DNA from: Ecdyonurus torrentis
Taxonomy: Eukaryota > Arthropoda > Insecta > Ephemeroptera > Heptageniidae
Direction of reading: 5' to 3'
Length of the DNA stretch: 64,000 nucleotides
Assembly (NCBI GenBank): GCA_949318235.1
Contig: OX439132.1
Location: 42,860,331-42,924,330, forward strand
A program made the position numbers and the translations under genes. Position 1 is the first letter of the stretch. Each line of letters begins with the position of its first letter. Below the pieces are notes generated by a model. That model was not told the origin of the DNA and ran no database searches. It was given only the letters and a program-made list of their open reading frames with translations. Positions 24,851 to 33,080 of the stretch are shown here, piece after piece.

Positions 24851-24859
24851 TATATAAGG
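24851..24859 (+). promoter_or_regulatory. TATA box TATATAAGG
   Basis: Lies 31 bp before the ATG at 24882. The same nonamer occurs upstream of the polymerase gene at 34617. With usual TATA-to-start spacing transcription would begin almost at the ATG. Confidence 0.5.
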
Positions 24860-24881
24860 TAGAGCCGCGAAGAAAGCAAAC

Positions 24882-25364
24882 ATGGATTTGCATAATATAA
24901 CACCGTACATACAACAACCAGATTTTTATAGCGTTGGTACATATCTTAGTAAAGGTGACACACCAAATGTACGTGATTTAAAGGATTCAGTTCATGAAAT
25001 AAAAGAAGATATTTCCAACATTAAAAGTGAATTACCTTCACATTTAATTTCGAAAATTAATACTTTCTTTCAATATGATTCATACTTTAATGCAAGTGAA
25101 AAAGCAATAAAAAATTTAGGTCGTGGTGATGGTCAACAAGATGCTATTCAAAAAGAATACTTAGATGAAATATGTGAGACGAAGTATAAAAATCTAGAAG
25201 CTGAGAACTTGAATAAAATGGTAGACCTTGCAAATAAAGTACAAGATCAATTTTCCATCTATATAAAAGACGTATATCATCATTTAGAAGACGCTTTAAA
25301 AAAAGAAATCGAGGAACGAATTTCTACCATAGAGGTTAGAATACAAAATCTTGAAAGAAATTAA
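24882..25364 (+). CDS. Coiled-coil protein with fibre-like motif
   Basis: 160 aa, unrecognised by name. Residues 30-60 and 95-160 have heptad-like spacing of Leu/Ile/Val and high charge, typical of coiled coils. Residues 76-97 (IKNLGRG....DAIQKEYLDE) resemble the NLG...DAV.K.YVD motif found repeatedly in trimeric phage tail-fibre and adhesin proteins. A trimeric fibre or spike component is possible and would suit a gene between virion genes, but this rests on one short motif. No signal peptide or membrane segment. Stop at 25364, 11 bp before the integrase ATG. Confidence 0.6.
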   Translation: MDLHNITPYIQQPDFYSVGTYLSKGDTPNVRDLKDSVHEIKEDISNIKSELPSHLISKINTFFQYDSYFNASEKAIKNLGRGDGQQDAIQKEYLDEICETKYKNLEAENLNKMVDLANKVQDQFSIYIKDVYHHLEDALKKEIEERISTIEVRIQNLERN

Positions 25365-25375
25365 GCAATAAAAAT

Positions 25376-26302
25376 ATGATTGTTAAAGAAGATATAGTGA
25401 ATGAGATTCATCGGAGTGCCAGGAAGAATTTTCAAAGAAGAAAAGTTATTGTTAAAGGTGTTGGTGAGACTCTGCAAGCTGATCTTGTTGATATGCAAGA
25501 TTATGCAAAATTTAATAATAATTATAAATATATTTTATTTGTTATTGATATATTTAGTAAATTTGCGTATGGAGAAGCTCTTAAAAGCAAATCAGCAGAG
25601 GAAGTGAGTGCAGCAATGCAAAAAATTTTAAAGAGATGTGTGTATATACCAAAACACATACAAACTGACAAAGGGACAGAATTTTTTAATATTAAGTTCA
25701 AAGCTTTAATGCATAAATACAAAATAAATCATTATTCTACATACAGCGTAATGAAAGCTCAAATTGTCGAGCGCTTCAATAGAACAATTAAAAGTAAAAT
25801 GTGGAAAATGTTTAATTACAAAGGATCATACAAGTGGATATTGTTTTTACAAGATTTAATTGGTGGATATAATAACACATATCATCATACAATAAAGATG
25901 AAACCTGTAGAAGTGACAAAAGACAAAGAAAGTCAATTACTGAAAACGGTATATAATTTTCATCGAGTGAATTCAAAAGAATCTAAAATTAAAGTAGGTG
26001 ACCATGTGCGTATCAGTAAAAGAAGACACGTTTTTGCTAAAAGCTATCTTCCGAATTGGAGCACAGAAATTTTTATTGTAAGAGAAGTTAAAAATACTAT
26101 ACCATTTACATATTTACTGTCTGATTTGAATAGAGAAACAATACTCGGATCTTTTTATGCACAACAACTACAAAAAACTAATTTAATTCACGATTATTTG
26201 ATCGAAAAGGTTATTCGCAAGGATGGTAAAAAAATGTACGTAAAGTGGTTAGGATTTGATGAGAGGCATAACAGCTGGGTGCATATTGAACAATTGAAGT
26301 AA
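25376..26302 (+). CDS. Retroviral-type (rve) integrase with C-terminal chromodomain
   Basis: 308 aa. Catalytic triad D36 (in QADLVDM), D98 (QTDKGTEF) and E132 (IVERFNRT). Residues 200-255 match the SH3-like DNA-binding region and residues 273-308 a chromodomain (VRKDG..MYVKWLGFDE.HNSWV). Known role: integration of element DNA with 6-bp target duplication, the chromodomain steering it to chromatin marks. Only 35 residues precede the first Asp, so the zinc-binding HHCC domain of retroviral integrases is missing in this frame. It may be genuinely absent, or supplied by an unseen upstream exon. No internal stops. Confidence 0.93.
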   Translation: MIVKEDIVNEIHRSARKNFQRRKVIVKGVGETLQADLVDMQDYAKFNNNYKYILFVIDIFSKFAYGEALKSKSAEEVSAAMQKILKRCVYIPKHIQTDKGTEFFNIKFKALMHKYKINHYSTYSVMKAQIVERFNRTIKSKMWKMFNYKGSYKWILFLQDLIGGYNNTYHHTIKMKPVEVTKDKESQLLKTVYNFHRVNSKESKIKVGDHVRISKRRHVFAKSYLPNWSTEIFIVREVKNTIPFTYLLSDLNRETILGSFYAQQLQKTNLIHDYLIEKVIRKDGKKMYVKWLGFDERHNSWVHIEQLK

Positions 26303-26340
26303 ATAAAATAAATCTCATTTTTAAAACTGTATTAGTCGAA

Positions 26341-27309
26341 ATGAAGTGCTTGACTGGATTGCGAGGCAGAGGTTTGATTAACTCTCTCATAAATAATTTA
26401 CCAGTCGAGCTTCACATTCCTGGATATAATTATTGCGGACCTGGCACAAAATTAGAAAAGAGATTGGCTAGAGGTGACCAAGGTGTAAACGAACTAGACG
26501 ATGCGTGTAAAAGGCATGACATTGCTTATTCAAAATCAAAAGATCTGTCAGAAAGACATGTAGCAGATAATGAGCTTGCATCAGTAGCGTCCCGACGTCT
26601 GAAAGCAAAAGACGCTTCTATTGGAGAGAAACTTTCATCACTTATCGTAAAGAAAGGTATGCAAGCTAAAATAGCACTCGGAGCTGGGGTTAAAATGAGA
26701 CATAGAAAAAAACCTATTTCATTGAAATCAAAAGTGAGGAAATCTGGAAAAAGGAAGACTTCTTTCTTGGTAAAAAAACAAATAAACAATAAAAAAAGAA
26801 GTGTTGCTCAACGTAAAAAGATACGTGGGCAAATCAAGAATTCGCGTAAGAAAAAAGGTGGATTGATAAATAAAAAACGAGTAAAATTACCAACAAAAAA
26901 ACTATTTAATTTAGCTGTACGCAATGCAAAGAAAGAAGTAAGAAACACAAAAAATAAAAGCTTGCGAGATGTTGCGCAACAAGCACTACTATCTGCAAGA
27001 AAAACTTTAAAAAATAAAAACTTTGACAAAAATAATTTAAACCTTCGTGTGATCCCAATTCCTAAAAAAATTGGTGGATTCCTCCCAATTATTTTAGCTG
27101 CTCTTGGTGCTCTAGGAGGTTTAGCCGGAGGTGTTTCAGGAGTAGTTAATACTGTGAATAAAATAAAAAATGCTAAGCAACAACTGGAAGAAGCAAAACG
27201 TCACAACGATACAATGGAGGCTATTTCGTTGCAAAAAGGAAAAGGTTTATATTTGGAACCGTACAAGACAGGATATGCACTTCGTTTGCATAAGAATGCA
27301 AAAAACTAA
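26341..27309 (+). CDS. Minor capsid protein: PLA2-like domain plus pVI-like membrane-active tail
   Basis: 322 aa. Residues 25-66 carry a phospholipase A2 signature: calcium loop YCGPG at 31-35 and catalytic H59-D60 with preceding D53-D54, as in parvovirus VP1-unique regions. Residues 100-235 are very rich in Lys/Arg and suit DNA or capsid contact. Residues 243-273 are hydrophobic and Gly/Ala-rich. The end contains GKGLYLEPYKTGY, a form seen in Polinton and adenovirus pVI/pX-type proteins with membrane-lytic roles. Inferred job: endosomal membrane breach during entry. The last sense codons read AAA AAC before TAA and form part of a frameshift heptamer leading into the protease. Confidence 0.8.
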   Translation: MKCLTGLRGRGLINSLINNLPVELHIPGYNYCGPGTKLEKRLARGDQGVNELDDACKRHDIAYSKSKDLSERHVADNELASVASRRLKAKDASIGEKLSSLIVKKGMQAKIALGAGVKMRHRKKPISLKSKVRKSGKRKTSFLVKKQINNKKRSVAQRKKIRGQIKNSRKKKGGLINKKRVKLPTKKLFNLAVRNAKKEVRNTKNKSLRDVAQQALLSARKTLKNKNFDKNNLNLRVIPIPKKIGGFLPIILAALGALGGLAGGVSGVVNTVNKIKNAKQQLEEAKRHNDTMEAISLQKGKGLYLEPYKTGYALRLHKNAKN

Positions 27310-27335
27310 TACGTGGAGTGCCAAGATCAGCACTC
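27300..27335 (+). promoter_or_regulatory. Putative -1 programmed frameshift signal
   Basis: Slippery heptamer A AAA AAC at 27300-27306 in the frame of the upstream gene, immediately before its TAA (27307-27309). A 9-nt spacer follows (27307-27315), then a perfect 6-bp stem GAGTGC (27316-27321) with GCACTC (27330-27335) around an 8-nt loop. Shifting by -1 continues at CTA (27306-27308) into the open protease frame. Heptamer identity, frame phasing, spacer length and stem all fit known eukaryotic -1 signals. Expression evidence is lacking. Confidence 0.62.
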
Positions 27336-27674
27336 AGCAATTTACAGATAAATAATTATGTACGAAAATTAAGTATCCCCAATTTTCGTGGTGTCTTCAT
27401 GAGAAACAATCTTCCTCTAAAACCTTGGAAGTACGAAAGTGGTGTAATTAACATGGACGATAAAGAAAATGTGGGGACACATTGGACAGCTTATGTGAAA
27501 AAAAATAATGACGTGATATTTTTTAATTCTTATGGTAACTTAGCGCCACCTGTAGAGTTTTTGAAATACATGGAAGATGCTAAATCAATTGTATATAATA
27601 GACTGCGATATCAAAGGGACGAAACCTCTGACTGTGGTCGGTTGAGTTTACTGTTTCTTAGTGCTCATACTTAA
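27306..27674 (+). CDS. Adenovirus-type (adenain-like) cysteine protease, entered by frameshift or a non-ATG start
   Basis: The frame is open from 27294. Conserved sequence typical of Polinton proteases (GVPRSALSN, then LSIPNFRGVFMRNNLP) begins at 27315, but there is no ATG before residue 28 counted from GTG 27318. Counted from that GTG, the catalytic residues are H55 (GTHWTAYV), N70 (FFNSYG), Q99 and C106 (DCG). Known role: maturation of capsid proteins. The N-terminal conserved part cannot be reached by an ordinary ATG, which is why I annotate from the frameshift landing codon. A GTG start or a spliced leader are alternatives. It ends soon after the catalytic Cys, as in other compact relatives. 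Confidence 0.82.
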   Translation, partial: LIRGVPRSALSNLQINNYVRKLSIPNFRGVFMRNNLPLKPWKYESGVINMDDKENVGTHWTAYVKKNNDVIFFNSYGNLAPPVEFLKYMEDAKSIVYNRLRYQRDETSDCGRLSLLFLSAHT

Positions 27675-27682
27675 ATTTTTTA

Positions 27683-27691
27683 TATATTAAG
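27683..27691 (+). promoter_or_regulatory. TATA-like element TATATTAAG
   Basis: 18 bp before the ATG at 27701, same word as at 22625. Too close for a conventional leader unless transcription begins inside the gene, so confidence is low. Confidence 0.25.
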
Positions 27692-27700
27692 GACATCAAT

Positions 27701-28438
27701 ATGTCAACTGTGCACGTTATTAGTGGAAACTCAGAGACATTATCTTGTCAAGTGCATCCACCCATACAAGTAGATACATCTAAACAATTTGAAGTTGGTT
27801 TGTTACGTCTCTCCACGTACAATACTATACCTAACATAAAAAAGGAAATCAACGATAAGTTGTATTTTATTATCAAAGGTGAATTAGATTTTATTAGGGT
27901 TCCAGAAGGCACCTATTCAATTCCTATGTTGAATGAAGAAATAAAAAAACTTTTAGTGAAGAAAGAACTGTCTGCCAAGAACTTTAACCTCCGCATTGAT
28001 ATCAAGACACTTAAATGTGTCATTCAAACAAACATGCATTTATCCTTTAAAGGACAACATAGTTTAGGTCACCTAATTGGTTTCGATGGAATGATAGTTT
28101 CACCCTCAACTGCACTTAAGGAATATTACGGAAAAGGAATTGCAAAAATAATGGATGTTAATATAGTGAACGTTGAATTGGGTTTTGCTGATGGTTCATA
28201 TAATAACGGTGTGCGTGGACATTCAATCTATAGTTTTTGTCCACGAGTACCTCCAGGATACAAGATCGATGAAGCTCCCAAAGAAGTATCGTTTTATCCC
28301 GTCAATAGGAGAAGAATTAACAAGATAGATATTACTTTGACGGATCAAGAAGGCAAGCAGATATCCTTAAGAGGTGAGACTGTCACTATTGTTCTTCAGT
28401 TGCGGGTTGTTAACAAGCAGCATGGTGTTTATAATTAA
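27701..28438 (+). CDS. Penton-type minor capsid protein (single jelly roll)
   Basis: 245 aa. Shows the profile of Polinton minor capsid/penton proteins: beta-rich, with FEVGLLRLSTYNTIPNI near residues 30-46, PEGTYSIPMLNEEI near 68-81, GHLIGFD near 127-133 and a final strand region INKIDITLTDQEGKQISLRG followed by a hydrophobic beta strand. Known role: pentamer at the capsid vertices. It follows the protease by 26 bp and precedes the major capsid protein, the usual Polinton order. No breaks seen. Confidence 0.8.
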   Translation: MSTVHVISGNSETLSCQVHPPIQVDTSKQFEVGLLRLSTYNTIPNIKKEINDKLYFIIKGELDFIRVPEGTYSIPMLNEEIKKLLVKKELSAKNFNLRIDIKTLKCVIQTNMHLSFKGQHSLGHLIGFDGMIVSPSTALKEYYGKGIAKIMDVNIVNVELGFADGSYNNGVRGHSIYSFCPRVPPGYKIDEAPKEVSFYPVNRRRINKIDITLTDQEGKQISLRGETVTIVLQLRVVNKQHGVYN

Positions 28439-28463
28439 GAAAACTTACACGCCCTGTGGTGTC

Positions 28464-28625
28464 ATGTATGGGAAAGAAACATATAAATACCCCCATTCAG
28501 AACAAAACGAAATGTATAAAGCTTCAAGTAACGCAAGAGGAAAGGTGTCTCTACCGCTTACTAAAGAAAATAAATTATTTTTAAAATCACTTGGTTTTAA
28601 ATTGATGCAAGATGAATCATATTAA
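28464..28625 (+). CDS. Small conserved Polinton protein between penton and major capsid genes
   Basis: 53 aa from ATG 28464. The C-terminus LTKENKLFLKSLGFKL resembles a short motif I recall next to Polinton capsid genes. The frame is open further upstream (to 28374, overlapping the penton gene), and ATG 28422 is an alternative start. It overlaps the major capsid gene by 14 bp (28612-28625). Function unknown; a minor virion component is possible. Confidence 0.5.
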   Translation: MYGKETYKYPHSEQNEMYKASSNARGKVSLPLTKENKLFLKSLGFKLMQDESY

Positions 28626-29838
28626 TCCATACGATAAGACAATTGAAGATTATTCGATCGAGAAAGATTACTACACAACATACAATCCGCAAGACATAGG
28701 AAAATTCAAGCATAGTGATATTATACGATTTAGGATTATGGACCAAGATGCGATGTTATATCCACATGAAAGTTACATTAGAATTCGTGGTAAAATTCAC
28801 TCCAAGGGTTCTCAACTCGAGCATTCTTATTTAGTGAATAATGCATTTATGTTTCTCTTCGACGAAGCAAGATACCAGATAAATTCGGGGGAGGCCTCTG
28901 TAAATCGGGACGTTGCACATTCAAGTCTTGTTCGCAGCCTCACGACTTTAACTCCCTCGGATCTAAAAGCATACAAAGGCATCGGCTTTATACCTGGAAA
29001 TACGTATAAAGACGGAAAATTACCTCAAGAATTTGAAGTGTCCATTCCCCTAAAATATTTCTTTAGTTTAATTGAAGACGTGAGAAAAATAACTATAAAT
29101 GAACGTATTGTTCTTGAACTGGTCCGATCAAGATCAGATAAAAACTGTTTTGTAGTAAAAGCTGACAAAGCTGCAACCGAAACACCTCAGATCGATATCA
29201 CAGATGTACAGTGGTATATGAAACAAGTTCAATTATCCGAGGAAGCAAAAGAACCGTTATTATTCAACGTTAATAAGAACAGACCGATAAATAAGTATTT
29301 TCGCGAATGGGAAGGGCATGTTTACCCGAACCTGCCTGAATCAACAAACATCACATGGAACGTGAAAGTTACCTCAGAATTAGAGCGACCCAAGTGGGTT
29401 ATAGTTTTCTTTAAAACTCAACGTGACGACAACATTACAAAAGATAATTCTCGATTCGATAATTGCGGTATACGCTCAGTAAGAGTGAATATTAATAATA
29501 ATTTTTATCCCTATGAAGAAATAAATGTTGATTTTGAGAAAAATTATACATCACAACTTTATGAATGCTATGCACAATTTCAATCATCGTATAACATGAA
29601 AAAACCGGAGCCAATTTTCGATACAGAGGAATTCATTAAATATAATCCAATGTTCGTGATTGATTGTTCCAAACACAGTCAACCAATAATTTCTCAGAGT
29701 GGCGCTGTTGACGTAAAGATTATGATTGAAACTAAGAGTAAGAATATGCCAGAAAAAACGTCTGGTTATTGTATTTTAGTATACGAGAAGGGTTTGAAGC
29801 TAGAGCCTCTGACTGGTACGTTGTCTCGCATTGTGTGA
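28612..29838 (+). CDS. Major capsid protein (double jelly roll)
   Basis: 408 aa. Beta-rich with features of Polinton major capsid proteins: N-terminal YY..YNPQDIGKFKHSDIIRF, the stretch LVNNAFMFLFDEARYQINS (residues 74-92), and a second jelly roll from about residue 220 with WVIVFFKTQRD and LYECYAQFQSSYN near 305-320. Known role: hexon-like trimer forming the icosahedral shell. It is somewhat short for the family, whose members often exceed 450 aa, but no truncation point is visible and both barrels appear represented. The start follows from overlap with the preceding small gene. Confidence 0.85.
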   Translation: MNHINPYDKTIEDYSIEKDYYTTYNPQDIGKFKHSDIIRFRIMDQDAMLYPHESYIRIRGKIHSKGSQLEHSYLVNNAFMFLFDEARYQINSGEASVNRDVAHSSLVRSLTTLTPSDLKAYKGIGFIPGNTYKDGKLPQEFEVSIPLKYFFSLIEDVRKITINERIVLELVRSRSDKNCFVVKADKAATETPQIDITDVQWYMKQVQLSEEAKEPLLFNVNKNRPINKYFREWEGHVYPNLPESTNITWNVKVTSELERPKWVIVFFKTQRDDNITKDNSRFDNCGIRSVRVNINNNFYPYEEINVDFEKNYTSQLYECYAQFQSSYNMKKPEPIFDTEEFIKYNPMFVIDCSKHSQPIISQSGAVDVKIMIETKSKNMPEKTSGYCILVYEKGLKLEPLTGTLSRIV

Positions 29839-29844
29839 AAAAAA

Positions 29845-30336
29845 ATGTTTGTTTTTGCAATTATTGACTTTTACTTCGACCGTGACGGTCAATTTGAGTT
29901 ATCAGTCGGCAACTTGATGACCGAAAGTATAAGTCATTGGAACGAAACATTGGAGAAGAAAATAAATTGTGAAAATTGTTTAGGCTCTAAACTTAACACT
30001 GAACTATGCTTTTGTTATATTAGAGATAATGTTAAACATTACTGTCAAAACTTTCATTTATTGTTTGCAAGAAATCGAAGCCAAGCAGATTTTTTAAACA
30101 ATATTATCTTTACTGACGATAAGACGGTTATGGATATACAAGAACTCGGAGGATCTCCTGATGTAACATCTTTGCAACACGTGGAAGGAAGTGAATGCCT
30201 TTGTCACAATGAATTTTTTGATGACAAAACCATATGTTCTAAATCAAATTGTTTCAAGTGTATTCGTTGGTTCGAACAAAACTACCACTACTTTTTTTTT
30301 GTTTATCATAACAGTAAACATTTTAAACCAAGCTAA
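29845..30336 (+). CDS. Cysteine-rich hypothetical protein
   Basis: 163 aa, starting 6 bp after the major capsid gene. Cysteines and histidines cluster at residues 41-68 (CENC, then CFCY and HYC) and 119-139 (CLCH, C, CFKC), which could form zinc knuckles. The C-terminal residues 142-163 are Tyr/Phe/His-rich. No family recognised. Position suggests co-transcription with the capsid block. AATAAA-like words follow the stop at about 30355. Confidence 0.65.
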   Translation: MFVFAIIDFYFDRDGQFELSVGNLMTESISHWNETLEKKINCENCLGSKLNTELCFCYIRDNVKHYCQNFHLLFARNRSQADFLNNIIFTDDKTVMDIQELGGSPDVTSLQHVEGSECLCHNEFFDDKTICSKSNCFKCIRWFEQNYHYFFFVYHNSKHFKPS

Positions 30337-31098
30337 ATGTGTATATAACAAATTAAATAAAATATATTGATGTTTCATATTTTTTAAAAAATATTGGTAA
30401 TATTTTGTTTATATATAGATAGAACTATTTATCTAATAGCTTATACTTTACATTAAGCTTTTTTAATGCTGTATCTATAAGCTTGCATTTTGTAGATTTT
30501 TTATATTAATAAATTGGAATACTTTTTATGGGAAAACTTATTTTTATTTTAAAGTGTACTTCCCCTCTTTTTTCCCCTCTTTCTTAAAAATACTATAAAA
30601 CAAAAACAGTTTATTTATTTATTTATTATTACAATTTATTAGAAGTCTTTGATATATTTATTATGTATTTTCTTTTCTTATTTCATTGAAGTAAAATTGG
30701 TAAAATGTAATTTTGTTTATAAAAAATAAAAAACTAAAAATATGTATATACACATATGTACTTCTTTTAAAAAATATCTAGAACCTTTTAAAAATTACCA
30801 TCTTTAAAATAACTTAATATAAAATTAAAATTTTAATTTATGATATAATTGGAAAAAGGAAGAACAAAAAACAAATTAACATGTAAGTGTAAAATTTTTT
30901 TATTTGGCAAAATATCCATAACAACAAATAAATCTTTACAAAATGAACATAAAAACATATTTAAAAAACCTTAGTATAAAAAAATGCTATATTATATATT
31001 TATTATATATTATATAATATAAAAATTTTAAACCAGAAGAAAAAGTACCCATAAAATAGAACAAAATCGCAAAATTGATTAGAGAGACATTTTTCTGT
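30337..31098. other. AT-rich spacer between convergent Polinton gene blocks
   Basis: Very AT-rich and no open frame. It lies between the rightward block ending at 30336 and the leftward block ending at 31099, so it probably holds the polyadenylation signals of both. AATAAA-type words occur near 30355. Confidence 0.6.
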
Positions 31099-31821
31099 TT
31101 ACAATGCTTTCATAAATACTTGGTTGAGACAATTTTTTAACAATTTAAAGCTGGAAGGTGACATACATATTGCACCATTTAAGAAGGAAGTAACATCATT
31201 TACGCTAAATATTCTCACCCATATTCCATGTTTATCTTTGGCAACCTCTGCAGGAGATTGATTTGACAATGCTATGAATCGATAATTTTTTACATAGTTA
31301 TTTTTTTCAAGTTCAGTAATGTGATATTGCAGTTTTGGTAAATCAATCTCTAAAAAAGATTGTAATTTAAATTCTAATGGTACTTGCATCCAAAGTGATC
31401 CAAGCTCTATAGAATCTAGATTACAATCATTTTTGTGAATTTTAATTGTTAAAAAGTTTGAACCAACAGCTACAGGCCCGTATTTTAGTACATTATCAGA
31501 CACTGTGTTATTTTTTGAATCAGTTTCAAATAATGAACGTGTTATATCATGTTGCTCAACCCTTTCTATATTTTTTTGTGAGTGAAAGCCGGATGCTTCA
31601 TCAATTTTAATCAAATTAATTCTTACTTCGATCACATGATCCGAAGTATTTGGAATTTCAAGAGACATTGTTTCAATCTCCTCACGTAGAGAACAATCGT
31701 ATTCCCACCCAGCACAGCTGAGTAGTTCTCGGGATGTTAAGGTGGTATTTATGAGTTTAGGTTCATTAATGTTTGAGTAACGATCAGCATAAGCAAGCGG
31801 AACGTCTCGGTTCTGTGACAA
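31099..31821 (-). CDS. Unrecognised Polinton protein, probably a 3' exon
   Basis: About 240 codons open. There is no ATG near the 5' end: the frame begins at a TTG directly downstream of a long T run, and TTTTTGTCACAG|AACCGAG is an excellent splice acceptor. I therefore suspect that coding sequence begins at about 31815 as a second exon, with its first exon upstream on the minus strand. The first internal ATG would be near residue 52. The protein is mixed alpha/beta without signal peptide or membrane segment, and no domain is recognised. It lies downstream of the leftward OB-fold-like gene. Confidence 0.55.
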   Translation of the reverse strand: MSQNRDVPLAYADRYSNINEPKLINTTLTSRELLSCAGWEYDCSLREEIETMSLEIPNTSDHVIEVRINLIKIDEASGFHSQKNIERVEQHDITRSLFETDSKNNTVSDNVLKYGPVAVGSNFLTIKIHKNDCNLDSIELGSLWMQVPLEFKLQSFLEIDLPKLQYHITELEKNNYVKNYRFIALSNQSPAEVAKDKHGIWVRIFSVNDVTSFLNGAICMSPSSFKLLKNCLNQVFMKAL

Positions 31822-31987
31822 AAAAAAAAAAAAAAAAAAAAGTATAAAAAGAAAAGAAAAATTTCAACCAATTAAAAAAATAAAAAAAAAAAAAGACTAA
31901 GAGAGAAAAAAAATGATATGTATTTTTTCTAAAAAAGCATGCTAAGAATTAAGCCCTTATCAATGCGTTTTTGAATTCAAGTAAATA

Positions 31988-32656
31988 TTATTTCTGTGGC
32001 AGGTTGAAAACGACAAACTTTAAATCATGACACCTCCCATTAATAAGGCCTCTAAAAACCAAAGCCAATGATTTTTCCCGAAGTGTGTTATAATTAACCA
32101 TCATGGCCTTGCTCAAGTTAATACTTGACGCGATACGTTTGTTCAGATAAACCACAAAGGTATTATTACCTTCTTGTAACGTGGTTTTCAGGCTAAGACC
32201 ATAACTTGTGTTTACCTTTTCAAATCTCAAGATTTGATAAGGTTTATTTATTGTGAGATCAGAAATTTTACGATAAGTTACCGTTTGACAGCATGCGTTG
32301 AGTGCATCCAATAGATCTCGAACTTCTCTCCTTAGTCCTATTTCAGCTATACTTGTTAACACGCCATTCGTGTTAATTGATTTCTCGCCGTTGTCATGTT
32401 CGTTCTCCGATTCCAGAACCTCCACCTCACCATCTTCGACTTCATCTTCATCGTCAATTACGTCTTCTTCTTCGTCTGCAGAATATTCAACCAACTCCTC
32501 TATTTTACGTTTCTTAGGAAGAGGAACAATTTTCTTTGCAGGTTTTTCCTTAGGCTTGCCCTTAACAGATTTTGTAAGTTTACCAGGTGTTACTTCTATG
32601 TCGTCATCATTGTAAGTAAGAGAGCCAGGAGTGGAAGTAGATTCTAACGAAGTCAT
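31988..32656 (-). CDS. Nuclear, possibly OB-fold ssDNA-binding protein
   Basis: 222 aa. Residues 20-54 are basic with an SV40-type nuclear signal PLPKKRKIE at 46-54. Residues 59-90 are strongly acidic. Residues 130-222 alternate beta strands (DLTINKPYQILRFEKVNTSYG, NNTFVVYLNKRI, SLALVFRG, DLKFVVFNL), a pattern typical of small OB-fold DNA-binding proteins in viruses and transposons. Inferred: ssDNA-binding accessory of polymerase B. The ATG follows immediately after a splice acceptor (TTAATAG|ATG), implying a 5'-UTR intron. Confidence 0.55.
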   Translation of the reverse strand: MTSLESTSTPGSLTYNDDDIEVTPGKLTKSVKGKPKEKPAKKIVPLPKKRKIEELVEYSADEEEDVIDDEDEVEDGEVEVLESENEHDNGEKSINTNGVLTSIAEIGLRREVRDLLDALNACCQTVTYRKISDLTINKPYQILRFEKVNTSYGLSLKTTLQEGNNTFVVYLNKRIASSINLSKAMMVNYNTLREKSLALVFRGLINGRCHDLKFVVFNLPQK

Positions 32657-32763
32657 CTATTAACATAAGAAAGAAAAAATATTGTTCATTTAAAAGAGTC
32701 ATTTTTATTTTACTTTTAGACAGTCACACACATATATATATATATATTTTATCTTTACTCACC
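32657..32763 (-). other. Predicted 5'-UTR intron of the leftward gene
   Basis: On the minus strand the donor AAAAAG|GTGAGTAAAG lies at about 32763 and the acceptor TTCTTATGTTAATAG abuts the ATG at 32656. A short untranslated exon would run from about 32850 to 32764. Confidence 0.55.
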
Positions 32764-32875
32764 TTTTTCTTGTCTTTTAAATTCTCGAAGAGTGAGAGAG
32801 AAGAGGGATAATTTCGTATTTTGAGTGGTTAAATAAACAAAATAGAAATGATATAATTGCATGAATGTGTTTGGG

Positions 32876-32884
32876 TTTATATAC
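32876..32884 (-). promoter_or_regulatory. TATA box of the leftward gene
   Basis: TATATAAAC on the minus strand, placing transcription start near 32850, just upstream of the predicted untranslated exon. Confidence 0.5.
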
Positions 32885-33080
32885 CAATTAAAATAAAGTG
32901 GAAGGGAAGGGAAGTGGAAATAATCTTGGAGGGGAATAACTGATTTTTTTAATATATGCTAACGTTTGCTTCTTTCAAAACATCACACTGCTTAAAGATT
33001 TAAAAAAACTTTTATTTATACTTGTACTTGATTGTATGCAATTTATTTAACTATTTTAATTCAATATTTTGCTTTTCAAT

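Noticed and set aside
28374..28463. Longer N-terminus for the small gene between penton and major capsid genes
   Set aside because: It lies within the penton coding sequence in another frame; ATG 28464 gives the compact form, though 28422 is not excluded.
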